Positions 1 through 12,202 of a DNA stretch of 64,000 nucleotides are shown piece after piece. Each line of letters opens with the position of its first letter. The stretch's first letter is position 1. The stretch is from positions 8,992,922 through 9,056,921 of the forward strand of contig OU744454.1 of assembly GCA_916610825.1 (NCBI GenBank). Reading direction: 5' to 3'. Both the position numbers and the translations under genes were made by a program. The notes beneath the pieces are model-generated. The model saw only the letters and a program-made list of their open reading frames with translations. It was not told the DNA's origin and ran no database searches. Source of the DNA: Haliclystus octoradiatus (taxonomy: Eukaryota > Cnidaria > Staurozoa > Stauromedusae > Haliclystidae).

Positions 1-2680
1 ATTTCTTGAGAAATGAAAATTTCAAAAAAAAATCTCTTTTTCCAAGGGAATTGATAAAGACCAAAAAAATACCTAATTCCCTTGAGAAATTAAAATTACA
101 AAAAACAATGTCCAGTTCCCTTGGGAATTGAAAATTACAAAAAACAATTCTCGAAGAATTTTAAAACGACCAAAAATGGACAAAAAACGGACCAAAAACA
201 ATACCTCATTCTCTTGGGGATAAAAAATTACAAAAAACAATGCTCAGTTCCCTTGAGAATTGAAAATTATAAAAAACAATGCCCAGTTCCCTTGTAAATC
301 AAAACTTATAAAAAACAATGCCAAAATCCCTTAAGAATTGAAAATTTCAAAAAACAATACTTAATTCCAGAATTAAAAATTACAAAAAACAATACTTAAT
401 TCTCTTGGGAATTGAAAATTACAAAAAACAATGCCTAATTCTCAAGGAGTTTTAAAACGACCAAAAATGGACCAAAAACGGACCAAAAACAATACCTAAT
501 TCCCTTGGGAAATAAAAATTACAAAAAACAATGCCCAGTTCCCTTGTAAATTAAAAATTATAAAAAACAATGCCAAAATCTCCTGAGAAATGAAAATTTC
601 GAAAAACAATCCTTTTTTTCCAAGGGAATTGATAAAGACCAAAAACAATGCCTAATTCTCAAGGAATTTCAAAACGACCAAAAATGGACAAAAAACGGAC
701 CAAAAAAATACCTAATTCCCTTGAGAAATTAAAATCACAAAAAACAATGCCCAGATCCCTTGGAGATTGAAAATTACAAAAAACAATGCCTAAGTCTCGA
801 AGAATTTTAAAACGACCAAAGATGGACCAAAAATGGACCAAAAACAATACCTAATTCTCTTGGGGATAAAAAATTACAAAAAACAATGCTCAGTTCCCTT
901 GAGAATTGAAAATTATAAAAAACAATGCCCAGTTCCCTTGTAAATCAAAACTTATAAAAAACAATGCAAAAATTTCTTGAGAATTGAAAACTTCAAAAAA
1001 CAATCTTTTTTTTCCAAGGGAGTTGATAAAGACCAAAAACAATGCCTAATTCTCAAAGAACTCTAAAACGACCAAAACTGGACTAAAAACGGACCAAAAA
1101 CAATACCTAATTCTCTTGGGAAATAAAAATTACAAAAAACAATGCCCAGTTCCCTTGTAAATTAAAAATTATAAAAGCAATGCAAAAATCCCTTAAAAAT
1201 TGAAAATTTCAAGAGATAATACCTAATTCCCTTGCTAATTGAAAATTATAAAAAACAATGCTAAATTCTCTTGGGAAATGAAAATTTCAAAAAACAATGC
1301 CTTTTTCTTAAGGGTATTAAAAAAAACCCAAAATATTGCCCAATTCTAAAGGAATTTGAAAACGATTAAAAACGGACCTAAAACAATACCTACTTCCTTT
1401 GGGAACCAAAAATGACCACAAAAATGCCCATTGCTCTTGAGAAATAAAAATTACAAGAAACAGATCCCAATTCACTTGATAATCGAAAATTATAAAAAAC
1501 AATGCAAAATCCCTCAAGAATTGAAAATTTCAAAAAACAATACTTAATTCCCTTTGGAATTAAAAATTACAAAAAACAATGCCTAATTCTCAAGGAGTTT
1601 TAAAACAACCAAAAATGGACCAAAAACGGACCAAAAACAATACCTAATTCCCTTGGGAAATAAAAATTACAAAAAACAATGCCCAGTTCCCTTTTAAATT
1701 AAAAATTATAAAAAACAATGCTAAAATTTCTTGAGAAATGAAAATTTCAAAAAAAAATCTCTTTTTACAAGGGAATTGATAAAGACCAAAAAAATACCTA
1801 ATTCCCTTGAGAAATTAAAATTACAAAAAACAATGTCCAGTTCCCTTGGGAATTGAAAATTACAAAAAACAATTCTCGAAGAATTTTAAAACGACCAAAA
1901 ATGGACCAAAAACGGACCAAAAACAATACCTCATTCTCTTGGGGATAAAAAATTACAAAAAACAATGCTCAGTTCCCTTGAGAATTGAAAATTATAAAAA
2001 ACAATGCCCAGTTCCCTTGTAAATCAAAACTTATAAAAAACAATGCCAAAATCCCTTAAGAATTGAAAATTTCAAAAAACAATACTTAATTCCAGAATAA
2101 AAAATTACAAAAAACAATGCCTAATTCTCGAAGAATTTTAAAACGACCAAAAATGGACCAAAAACAAACCAAAAACAATACCTAATTCCCTTGGGAAATA
2201 AAAATTACAAAAAACAATGCCCAGTTCCCTTGTAAATTAAAAATTATAAAAAACAATGCCAAAATCTCTTGAGAAATGAAAATTTCAAAAATAAATCCTT
2301 TTTTCCAAGGGAATTGATAAAGACCAAAAAAATACCTAATTCCCTTGAGAAATTAAAATTACAAAAAACAATGCCCAGTTCCCTTGTAAATTGAAAATTA
2401 TAAAAAACAATGCCAAAATCTCTCAAGAATCGAAAATTTCAAAAAACAATACTTAATTCTCTTGGGAATTGAAAATTACAAAAAACAATGCCTAATTCTC
2501 GAGGAGTTTTAAAACGACCAAAAATGGACCAAAAACGGACCAAGAACAATACCTAATTCCCTTGGGAAATAAAAATTACAAAAAACAATGCCCAGTTCCC
2601 TTGTAAATTAAAAATTATAAAAAACAATGCCAAAATCTCTTGAGAAATGAACATTTCAAAAAACAATCCTTTTTTTCCAA
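1..2680 (+). repeat. Satellite block A with an internal 1725-bp offset repeat
   Basis: Bases 1 to about 385 match 1726 to about 2110 (offset 1725). The match then resumes from 390 against 2447 (offset 2057), so the left copy lacks about 332 bp that the right copy keeps. Related sequence lies at about 47.5-49.9 kb (659 corresponds to 48880; 2244 to 48408) and at about 60.4-62.3 kb (base 1 corresponds to 61520). A rare short monomer with TTCCAGAATT marks the block near 365, 2090 and 61885. No gene. Confidence 0.85.
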
Positions 2681-3214
2681 GGGAATTGATAAAGACCAAA
2701 AACAATGCCTAATTCTCAAGGAATTTTAAAACGACCAAAAATGTACCAAAAGCGGACCAAAAACAATACATAATTCCCTTGGGAAATAGAAAGTACAAAA
2801 AACAATGCCCAGTTCCCTTGTAAATTAAAACTTATAAAAAACAATGCCAAATTCCATTGTGAATTGAAAATTATTAAAAACAACGCCAAATTCCCTTGTG
2901 AATTGCAAATTCTCAAAACAATGCCAAATTCCTCCATGGGAAATTAAAATTTTAAAAAACAATCCCAAATTCACTTTTGAAGTCAAAATTCCAAAAAACA
3001 TTGCTTCTTTCCTAAGAAAATTGAAAAAGACCAAAAACAATACCTTATTCTCTTGGGAACTAAAAATTACAAAAAACAATGCCCAGTTCCCTTGCTAATT
3101 GAAAATTACAAAATACAATGCCTAAGTCTCGAAGAATTTTAAAACGACCAAAAATGGACAAAAAACGGACCAAAAAAATACCTAATTCCCTTGAGAAATT
3201 AAAATCACAAAAAA

Positions 3215-3253
3215 CAATGCCCAGTTCCCTTGGAGATTGAAAATTACAAAAAA
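3215..3253 (+). repeat. Representative 39-bp monomer (CAATGCC type)
   Basis: A clean example of the unit. It starts with CAATGCC, continues with a CAGTTCCCTTGG-type core and ends with an A-rich tail of six A residues. The next monomer starts at 3254 and is also exactly 39 bp. Many monomers of this subtype read CAGTTCCCTTGTAAATT in the middle, where the outer part of the inverted repeat is lost. Confidence 0.95.
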
Positions 3254-3292
3254 CAATGCCTAAGTCTCGAAGAATTTTAAAACGACTAAAAA

Positions 3293-3314
3293 TGGACCAA
3301 AAACGGACCAAAAA
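3293..3314 (+). repeat. Representative pair of 11-bp modules
   Basis: After the 39-bp monomer 3254-3292, whose tail ends in a GACTAAAAA variant of GACCAAAAA, two 11-bp units follow: TGGACCAAAAA (3293-3303) and CGGACCAAAAA (3304-3314). The next monomer starts at 3315 with CAATACC. Each module resembles a further copy of the GACCAAAAA tail, so the pair looks like a nested micro-expansion that converts a 39-bp monomer into a 61-bp form. Such modules recur through the window (for example near 467, 1076, 6376, 12660, 18075, 29640, 40276 and 62235). Their sequence varies: CGAACCAAAAA, AGGACCAAAAA, or the diverged CGGATCAACAT. Confidence 0.93.
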
Positions 3315-3950
3315 CAATACCTAATTCTCTTGGGGATAAAAAATTACAAAAAACAATGCTCAGTTCCCTTGAGAATTGAAATCTATAAAAAACAATGCCC
3401 AGTTCCCTTGTAAATCAAAAATTATAAAAAACAATGCCAAAATCCCTTAAGAATTGAAAATTTCAAAAGATAATACTTAATTCCCTTGGGAATTAAAAAT
3501 TACAAAAAACAATGCCTAATTCTCTAAGAATTTTAAAACGACCAAAGATGGACCAAAAACGGACCAAAAATAATACCTTATTCCCTTGGGAAATAAAAAT
3601 TACAAAAAACAATGCCCAGTTCCCTTGTAAATTAAAAATTATAAAAAACAATGCCAAAATCTCTTGAGAAATGAACATTTCAAAACACAATGCCTTTTTT
3701 CCAAGGGAATTAATAAAGAACAACAACAATTCCTAATTCTCGAAGAATTCTAAAACGACCAACAACGGATCAACATCGGATCAAAAACAATACTTAATTC
3801 CTTTTGGAATCAATCATGACCATAAAAATGCCTATTTCTCTTAGGAAATGAAAATTACAAAAAACAATTTCAAATTCACTTGGGTCTTGAGATTTACTAA
3901 AAACAATGCCCAATTATCTTTAGAATTGAAAATTAAAATATACAATGCCA

Positions 3951-3966
3951 AATTCCGTTGGGAATT
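3951..3966. other. Monomer dyad, AATTCC/GGAATT form
   Basis: AATTCCGTTGGGAATT has six paired bases per arm around GTTG. Other copies read GTTT in the loop (for example near 15743 and 20506), leaving the arms intact. Confidence 0.72.
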
Positions 3967-4780
3967 AATAATTACAAAAACAATGCATGATTCACAAGGA
4001 ATTTAAACATGACCTAAAACGGACCAAAAACGGACCAAAAACAATACCTAATTTTCTCGGGACTCAAAAGTGACCAAAAAAATGCCCATTTCTCTTGTGA
4101 AATGAAAATTACAAAAAACAATTCACAATTCACTTGGGAATTGAAAATTACAAAAAACAATGCTTTTTTCTTGAAGGGTATTAAAAAAAACCAAAATAAT
4201 GCCTAATTGTCAAGGAATTTGAAAACGACCAAAAATGGACCAAAAATATTACCTAATTCTTTTGAGGATAAAAAATTACAAAAAACAATGCTCAGTTCCC
4301 TTGAGAATTGAAAATTATCAAAAACAACGCCAAATTCCCTTGAGAATTGAAAATTTTCAAAAACAATTTCAAATTCCCCCATGGGAAATCAAAATTTTAA
4401 AAAACAATGCCAAATTCACTTTTGAAGTGAAAATTTCAAAAAACATTGCCTCTTTCCTAAGAAAATTGAAAAAGACCAAAAACAATACCTTATTCTCTTG
4501 GGAATTAAAAATTACAAAAAACGATGCCCAGTTCCCTTGCTATTTGAAAATTATTAAAAACAATGCTAAATTCTCTTTGGAAATGAAAATGTCAAAAAGC
4601 AATGCCTTTTTCTTAAGAGTATTCAAAAAAGCCAAAATAATGCCTAATTCTCAAGGAATTTCAAAAGAAGCAAGAACGGACCAAAAACAATACTTAATTC
4701 CCTTGGGAATTAATATATGAAGAAAACAATGCCATTATTTGTCAAGGAATTTTAAAACGACCAAAAATGGACCAAAAACG

Positions 4781-5106
4781 AACCAAAAACAAAACGTAAT
4801 TCCCTTGCCAAATAAAAATTACAAACAACAATGCCCAGTTCCCTTGTAAATTAAAAAATATAAAAAACAATGCCAAAATCCCTTAAGAATTGAAAATTTC
4901 AAAAGATAATACTTAATTCCCTTGGGAATTAAAAATTACAAAAAACAATGCCTAATTCTCTAAGAATTTTAAAACGACCAAAGATGGACCAAAAACGAAC
5001 CAAAAACAAAACGTAATTCCCTTGCCAAATAAAAATTACAAACAACAATGCCCAGTTCCCTTGTAAATTAAAAAATATGAAACACAATGCCAAAACCCCT
5101 TAAGAA
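4781..5106 (+). repeat. Local duplication of about 217 bp
   Basis: A short run with CGAACCAAAAACAAAACG and TTCCCTTGCCAAAT occurs twice, near 4780-4880 and 4990-5090, separated by monomers like those at 3430-3560. Against the related block at 10.2 kb the offset falls from 5501 (before, at 4235 against 9736) to 5284 (after, at 5107 against 10391). This block therefore carries 217 bp more than its relative. Confidence 0.8.
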
Positions 5107-6233
5107 TTGAAAATTGCAAAAAACAATGCCTTTTTTCCAAAAGAATTGATAAAGACCAAAAACAATGCCTATATCTCGTTCAACTTTGAAACGACCTAAA
5201 AAGGATCAAAAACGGACCAAAAGCAATACCTTATTCACTTGGGAACTAAAAATTACAAAAAACAATGCCCAGTTCCCTTGCTAATTGAAAATTATAAAAA
5301 ACAATGCTAAATTCTCTTGGGAAATGAAAATATCAAAAAACAATGCCTTTTTCTTAAGGGTATTAAAAAAAAACCAAAATATTGCCTAATTCTCGAGGAA
5401 TTTGAAAACGATTAAAAACGGACCAAAAACAATACCTACTTCCTTTGGGAACCAAAAATGACCACAAAAATACCCATTGCTCTTGAGAAATGAAAATTAC
5501 AAGAAACAGATCCCAATTCACTTAATAATTGAAAATTATAAAAAACAATGCAAAATCCCTCAAGAATTGAAAATTTCAAAAAACAATACTTGATTCCCTT
5601 GGGAATTAAAAATTACAAAAAACAATGCCTAATTCTCAAGGAGTTTTAAAACAACCAAAAATGGACCAAAAACGGACCAAAAACAATACCTAATTCCCTT
5701 GGGAAATAAAAATTACAAAAAACAATGCCCAGTTCCCTTGTAAATTAAAAATTATAAAAAACAATGCCAAAATCTCTTGAGAAATAAAAATTTCAAAAAA
5801 AAATCCTTTTTTCCAAGGGAATTGATAAAGACCAAAAAAATACCTAATTCCTTTGAGAAATTAAAATTACAAAAAACAATGCCCAGTTCCCTTGGGAATT
5901 GAAAATTACAAAAAACAATTCTCGAAGAATTTTAAAACGACCAAAAATGGACAAAAAACGGACCAAAAACAATACCTCATTCTCTTGGGGATAAAAAATT
6001 ACAAAAAACAATGCTCAGTTCCTTTGAGAATTGAAAATTATAAAAAACAATGCCCAGTTCCCTTGTAAATCAAAACTTATAAAAAACAATGCCAAAATCC
6101 CTTAAGAATTGAAAATTTCAAAAAACAATGCCTAATTCTCGAAGAATTTTAAAACGACCAACAACGGATCAACATCGGATCAAAAACAATACCTACTTCC
6201 TTTGGGAACCAAAAATGACTACAAAAATGCCAA
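5107..6233 (+). repeat. Satellite block P (first copy, right part)
   Basis: Monomers here match 10391-11517 at a constant offset of 5284. Landmarks are the TATATCTCGTTCAACTTTG variant near 5170 and the short 32-bp monomer near 5918. There is no coding content beyond frames generated by the 39-bp period. Confidence 0.85.
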
Positions 6234-6771
6234 TTGCTCTTGAGAAATGAAAATTACAAGAAACAGATACCAATTCACTTGGGAATTGAAAATTATAAAA
6301 AACAATGCAAAATTCCCAAGAGAATTGAAAAAGACCAAAAACAATGCCTAATTCTTAAGTCATTTAAAAAGACCAAAAATGGACCAAAAACGGACCAAAA
6401 ACAATACCTAATTTTCTCGGGACTCAAAAGTGACCACAAAAATGCCCATTTCTCTTGTGAAATTAAAATTACAAAAAACAATTCACATTTCAATTGGGAA
6501 TTGAAAATTACAAAAAACAATGCTTTTTTCTTAAGGGTATTAAAAAAAACCAAAATAATGCCTAATTCTCAAGGAATTTGAAAACGACCAAAAATGGACC
6601 AAAAATATTACCTAATTCTTTTGGGGATAAAAATTACAAAAAACAATGCTCAGCTCCCTTGAGAATTGAAAATTATCAAAAACAACGCCAAATTCCCTTG
6701 AGAATTGAAAATTTTCAAAACAATGCCAAATTCCCCCATGGGAAATTAAAATTTTAAAAAACAATCTCAAA

Positions 6772-6788
6772 TTCACTTTTGAAGTGAA
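6772..6788. other. Monomer dyad, TTCACT/AGTGAA form
   Basis: TTCACT, a 5-base spacer and AGTGAA. Both arms differ from the common TTCCCT/GGGAA form and still pair perfectly. The form is repeated in all copies of this monomer (for example near 2981, 12059, 18819 and 31109). In the lineage at 2981 the right arm is AGTCAA, which breaks one pair. Confidence 0.75.
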
Positions 6789-7994
6789 AATTTCAAAAAA
6801 CATTGCCTCTTTCCTAAGAAAATTGAAAAAGACCAAAAACAATACCTAATTCCCTTGGGAAATAAAAATTACAAAAAACAATGCCCAGTTCCCTTGTACA
6901 TTAAAACTTATAAAAAACAATGCCAAATTCCCTTGGGAATTGAAAATTCAAAAAACAATGCCTTTTCTCAAGGGAATTGATAAAAACCAAAAACAAGGCC
7001 TAATTCTCAAGGAATTTTAAAGCGATCAAAAATAGACCAAAAGCGGACCAAAAACAATACATAATTCCCTTGGGAAATAGAAAGTACAAAAAACAATGCC
7101 CAGTTCCCTTGTAATTTAAAACTTATAAAAAACAATGCCAAATTCCCTTGTGAATTGAAAATTATTAAAAACAACGCCAAATTCCCTTGGGAATTGCAAA
7201 TTTTCAAAACAATGCAAAATTCCTCCATGAGAAATTAAAATTTTAAAAAACAATCCCAAATTCACTTTTGAAGTGAAAATTCCAAAAAACATTGCCTCTT
7301 TCCTAAGAAATTTGAAAAAGACCAAAAACAATACCTTATTCTCTTGGGAACTAACAATTACAAAAAACAATGCCCAGTTCCCTTGCTAATTGAAAATTAT
7401 AAAAAACAATGCTAAATTCTCTTGGGAAATGAAAATGTCAAAAAGCAATGCCTTTTTCTTAAGGGTATTCAAAAAAACCAAAATAATGCCTAATTCTCAA
7501 GGAATTTCAAAACAAGCAAGAACGGACCAAAAACAATACTTAATTCCCTTGGGAATTTTTAATTAAAGAAAACAATGCCATTATTTGTCAAGGAATTTTA
7601 AAACGACCAAAAATGGACCAAAAACGAACCAAAAACAAAACGTAATTCCCTTGCCAAATAGAAATTACAAACAACAATGCCCTGTTCCCTTGTAAATTAA
7701 AAAATATGAAACACAATGCCAAAACCCCTTAAGAATTGAAAATTGCAAAAAACAATGCTTTTTTTCCAAAAGAACTGATAAAGACCAAAAACAATGCCTA
7801 AATCTCGAAGAACTTTTCAACGACCAGAAAAGGACCAAAAACGGACCAAAAGCAATACCTTATTCTCTTGGGAACTAAAAATTACAAAAAACAATGCCCA
7901 GTTCCCTTGCTAATTGAAAATTATAAAAAACAATGCTAAATTCTCTTGGGAAATGAAAATTTCAAAAAACAATGCCTTTTTCTTGAGAGTATTC

Positions 7995-8009
7995 AAAAAA
8001 AAAAAAAAA
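7995..8009 (+). repeat. 15-base A tract
   Basis: An uninterrupted run of 15 A in the GAGAGTATTC monomer. The orthologous runs are 14283-14297, 19039-19053, 32330-32344, 35734-35748, 37170-37184 and 40953-40967, all 15, and 23796-23809, which is 14. Confidence 0.95.
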
Positions 8010-9230
8010 TATTGCCTAATTCTCAAGGAATTTGAAAACGAACAAAAACGGACCAAAAACAATACCTACTTCCTTTGGGAACCAAAAATGACCACAAAAA
8101 TGCCCATTGCTCTTGAGAAATGAAAATTACAAGAAACAGATCCCAATTCAATTGGGAATTGAAAATTATAAAAAACAATGCAAAATTCCCAAGAGAATTG
8201 AAAAAGACCAAAAACAATGCCTAATTCTCAGGTCATTTTAAAACGACCAAAATTGGACCAAAAACGGACCAAAAACAATAGATAATTCCCTTGGGAAATA
8301 AAAATTACAAAAAACAATGCCCAGTTCCCTTGTAAATTAAAACTTATAAAAAACAATGCCAAATTCCCTTGGGAATTGGAAATTCAAAAAACAATGCCTT
8401 TTCTCAAGGGAATTGATAAAGATCAAAAACAATGTTTAATTCTCAAGGAATTTTAAAGCGACCAAAAATGGACCAAAAGCGGACCAAAAACAATACATAA
8501 TTCCCTTGGGAAATAGAAAGTACAAAAAACAATGCCCAGTTCCCTTGTAAATTAAAACTTATAAAAAACAATGCCAAATTCCCTTGTGAATTGAAAATTA
8601 TTAAAAACAACGCCAAATTCCCTTGTGAATTGCAAATTTTCAAAACAATGCCTAATTCCTCGATGGGAAATTAAAATTTTAAAAAACAATCCCAAATTCA
8701 CTTTTGAAGTGAAAATTCCAAAAAACATTGCCTCTTTCCTAAGAAAATTGAAAAAGACCAAAAACAATACCTTATTCTCTTGGGAACTGAAAATTACAAA
8801 AAACAATGCCCAGTTCCCTTGCTAATTGAAAATTATAAAAAACAATGCTAAATTCTCTTGGGAAATGAAAAGGTCAAAAAGCAATGCCTTTTTCTTAAGG
8901 GTATTCAAAAAAACCAAAATAATGCCTAATTCTCAAGGAATTTCAAAACAAGCAAGAACGGACCAAAAACAATACTTAATTCCCTTAGGAATTAATATAT
9001 GAAGAAAACAATGCCATTATTTGTCAAGGAATTTTAAAACGACCAAAAATGGACCAAAAACGAACCAAAAACAAAACGTAATTCCCTTGCCAAATTAAAA
9101 TTACAAACAACAATGCCCAGTTCCCTTGTAAATTAAAAATTATAAAAAACAATGCCAAAATCTCTTGAGAAATGAAAATTTCAAAACACAATGCCTTTTT
9201 TCCAAGGGAATTAATAAAGAACAACAACAA

Positions 9231-11160
9231 TTCCTAATTCTCGAAGAATTCTAAAACGACCAACAACGGATCAACATCGGATCAAAAACAATACTTAATT
9301 CCTTTTGGAATCAATCATGACCACAAAAATGCCTATTTCTCTTAGGAAATGAAAATTACAAAAAACAATTTCAAATTCACTTGGGTCTTGAGATTTACTA
9401 AAAACAATGCCCAATTATCTTTAGAATTGAAAATTAAAATATACAATGCCAAATTCCGTTGGGAATTAATAATTACAAAAACAATGCATGATTCACAAGG
9501 AATTTAAACATGACCTAAAACGGACCAAAAACGGACCAAAAACAATACCTAATTTTCTCGGGACTCAAAAGTGACCAAAAAAATGCCCATTTCTCTTGTG
9601 AAATGAAAATTACAAAAAACAATTCACAATTCACTTGGGAATTGAAAATTACAAAAAACAATGCTTTTTTCTTGAAGGGTATTAAAAAAAACCAAAATAA
9701 TGCCTAATTGTCAAGGAATTTGAAAACGACCAAAAATGGACCAAAAATATTACCTAATTCTTTTGAGGATAAAAAATTACAAAAAACAATGCTCAGTTCC
9801 CTTGAGAATTGAAAATTATCAAAAACAACGCCAAATTCCCTTGAGAATTGAAAATTTTCAAAAACAATTTCAAATTCCCCCATGGGAAATCAAAATTTTA
9901 AAAAACAATGCCAAATTCACTTTTGAAGTGAAAATTTCAAAAAACATTGCCTCTTTCCTAAGAAAATTGAAAAAGACCAAAAACAATACCTTATTCTCTT
10001 GGGAATTAAAAATTACAAAAAACGATGCCCAGTTCCCTTGCTATTTGAAAATTATTAAAAACAATGCTAAATTCTCTTTGGAAATGAAAATGTCAAAAAG
10101 CAATGCCTTTTTCTTAAGAGTATTCAAAAAAGCCAAAATAATGCCTAATTCTCAAGGAATTTCAAAAGAAGCAAGAACGGACCAAAAACAATACTTAATT
10201 CCCTTGGGAATTAATATATGAAGAAAACAATGCCATTATTTGTCAAGGAATTTTAAAACGACCAAAAATGGACCAAAAACGAACCAAAAACAAAACGTAA
10301 TTCCCTTGCCAAATAAAAATTACAAACAACAATGCCCAGTTCCCTTGTAAATTAAAAAATATGAAACACAATGCCAAAACCCCTTAAGAATTGAAAATTG
10401 CAAAAAACAATGCCTGTTTTCCAAAAGAATTGATAAAGACCAAAAACAATGCCTATATCTCGTTCAACTTTGAAACGACCAAAAAAGGATCAAAAACGGA
10501 CCAAAAGCAATACCTTATTCACTTGGGAACTAAAAATTACAAAAAACAATGCCCAGTTCCCTTGCTAATTGAAAATTATAAAAAACAATGCTAAATTCTC
10601 TTGGGAAATGAAAATTTCAAAAAACAATGCCTTTTTCTTAAGGGTATTAAAAAAAAACCAAAATATTGCCTAATTCTCGAGGAATTTGAAAACGATTAAA
10701 AACGGACCAAAAACAATACCTACTTCCTTTGGGAACCAAAAATGACCACAAAAATGCCCATTGCTCTTGAGAAATGAAAATTACAAGAAACAGATCCCAA
10801 TTCACTTAATAATTGAAAATTATAAAAAACAATGCAAAATCCCTCAAGAATTGAAAATTTCAAAAAACAATACTTGATTCCCTTGGGAATTAAAAATTAC
10901 AAAAAACAATGCCTAATTCTCAAGGAGTTTTAAAACAACCAAAAATGGACCAAAAACGGACCAAAAACAATACCTAATTCCCTTGGGAAATAAAAATTAC
11001 AAAAAACAATGCCCAGTTCCCTTGTAAATTAAAAATTATAAAAAACAATGCCAAAATCTCTTGAGAAATAAAAATTTCAAAAAAAAATTCTTTTTTCCAA
11101 GGGAATTGATAAAGACCAAAAAAATACCTAATTCCCTTGAGAAATTAAAATTACAAAAAA
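9231..11160 (+). repeat. Satellite block P (second copy)
   Basis: The left part matches 3730-4780 at offset 5501 and the right part matches 5107-5876 at offset 5284. The region was copied again at about 27960-29850 (offset 18727, then 18688 after a one-monomer deletion). Includes the TCGTTCAACTTTG variant near 10459. Confidence 0.87.
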
Positions 11161-12202
11161 CAATGCCCAGTTCCCTTGGGAATTGAAAATTACAAAAACC
11201 AATTCTCGAAGAATTTTAAAACGACCAAAAATGGACAAAAAACGGACCAAAAACAATACCTCATTCTCTTGGGGATAAAAAATTACAAAAAACAATGCTC
11301 AGTTCCTTTGAGAATTGAAAATTATAAAAAACAATGCCCAGTTCCCTTGTAAATCAAAACTTATAAAAAACAATGCCAAAATCCCTTAAGAATTGAAAAT
11401 TTCAAAAAACAATGCCTAATTCTCGAAGAATTTTAAAACGACCAACAACGGATCAACATCGGATCAAAAACAATACCTACTTCCTTTGGGAACCAAAAAT
11501 GACTACAAAAATGCCAATTGCTCTTGAGAAATGAAAATTACAAGAAACAGATACCAATTCACTTGGGAATTGAAAATTATAAAAAACAATGCAAAATTCC
11601 CAAGAGAATTGAAAAAGACCTAAAACAATGCCTAATTCTTAAGTCATTTAAAAAGATCAAAAATGGACCAAAAACGGACCAAAAACAATACCTAATTTTC
11701 TCGGGACTCAAAAGTGACCACAAAAATGCCCATTTCTCTTGTGAAATTAAAATTACAAAAAACAATTCACATTTCAATTGGGAATTGAAAATTACAAAAA
11801 ACAATGCTTTTTTCTTAAGGGTATTAAAAAAAACCAAAATAATGCCTAATTCTCAAGGAATTCGAAAACGACCAAAAATGGACCAAAAATATTACCTAAT
11901 TCTTTTGGGGATAAAAAATTACAAAAAACAATGCTCAGCTCCCTTGAGAATTGAAAATTTTCAAAAACAACGCCAAATTCCCTTGAGAATTGAAAATTTT
12001 CAAAACAATGCCAAATTCCCCCATGGGAAATTAAAATTTTAAAAAACAATCTAAAATTCACTTTTGAAGTGAAAATTTCAAAAAACATTGCCTCTTTCCT
12101 AAGAAAATTGAAAAAGACCAAAAACAATACCTAATTCCCTTGGGAAATAAAAATTACAAAAAACAATGCCCAGTTCCCTTGGGAATTGAAAATTACAAAA
12201 AA

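Larger units (their letters stand above)
2681..4780 (+). repeat. Satellite block B, near-perfect twin of 25690-27789
   Basis: Every landmark in this block has a partner exactly 23009 bp downstream, so no net indel is present over about 2.1 kb. Reading by eye I found only about seven substitutions, for example T at 2744 against G at 25753, ACAAAATACAATG near 3110 against ACAAAAAACAATG, and GACCATAAAA near 3830 against GACCACAAAA. The block itself contains a junction near 3104 where one monomer series switches to another. That junction is shared by the twin and so predates the duplication. No gene. Confidence 0.9.
6234..9230 (+). repeat. Satellite block Q (first copy)
   Basis: This matches 12521-15518 at offset 6287-6288. 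Landmarks are the two-module group near 6376, the TTCACT...AGTGAA dyad at 6772-6788, a GGAATTTTTAATTAAAG monomer near 7553 and a 15-base A tract at 7995-8009. Near 9200 it stops resembling the 15.5-kb block and switches to the series seen at 3.7-4.7 kb. Confidence 0.87.

Noticed and set aside
4235-4720. Open frame of 161 codons (also at 9736, 27244, 28463 and 59198) as a real repetitive protein gene
   Set aside because: It is built only of the 39-bp satellite period and overlaps open frames on the other strand elsewhere in the array. It is frame-broken in three amplified copies and has no promoter, intron or domain signal.
6293-6553. Minus-strand frames rich in F, L, I and W (60-93 codons, many copies) as membrane proteins
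   Set aside because: Hydrophobicity is forced by translating the T-rich strand of the satellite. Identical frames follow the block duplications and none has independent support.
11518-12042. Open frame of 174 codons as a gene
   Set aside because: It is the longest frame but has the same 13-residue repetitive make-up. It coincides with a minus-strand open frame at 11577-11837 and ends at arbitrary positions in related copies.
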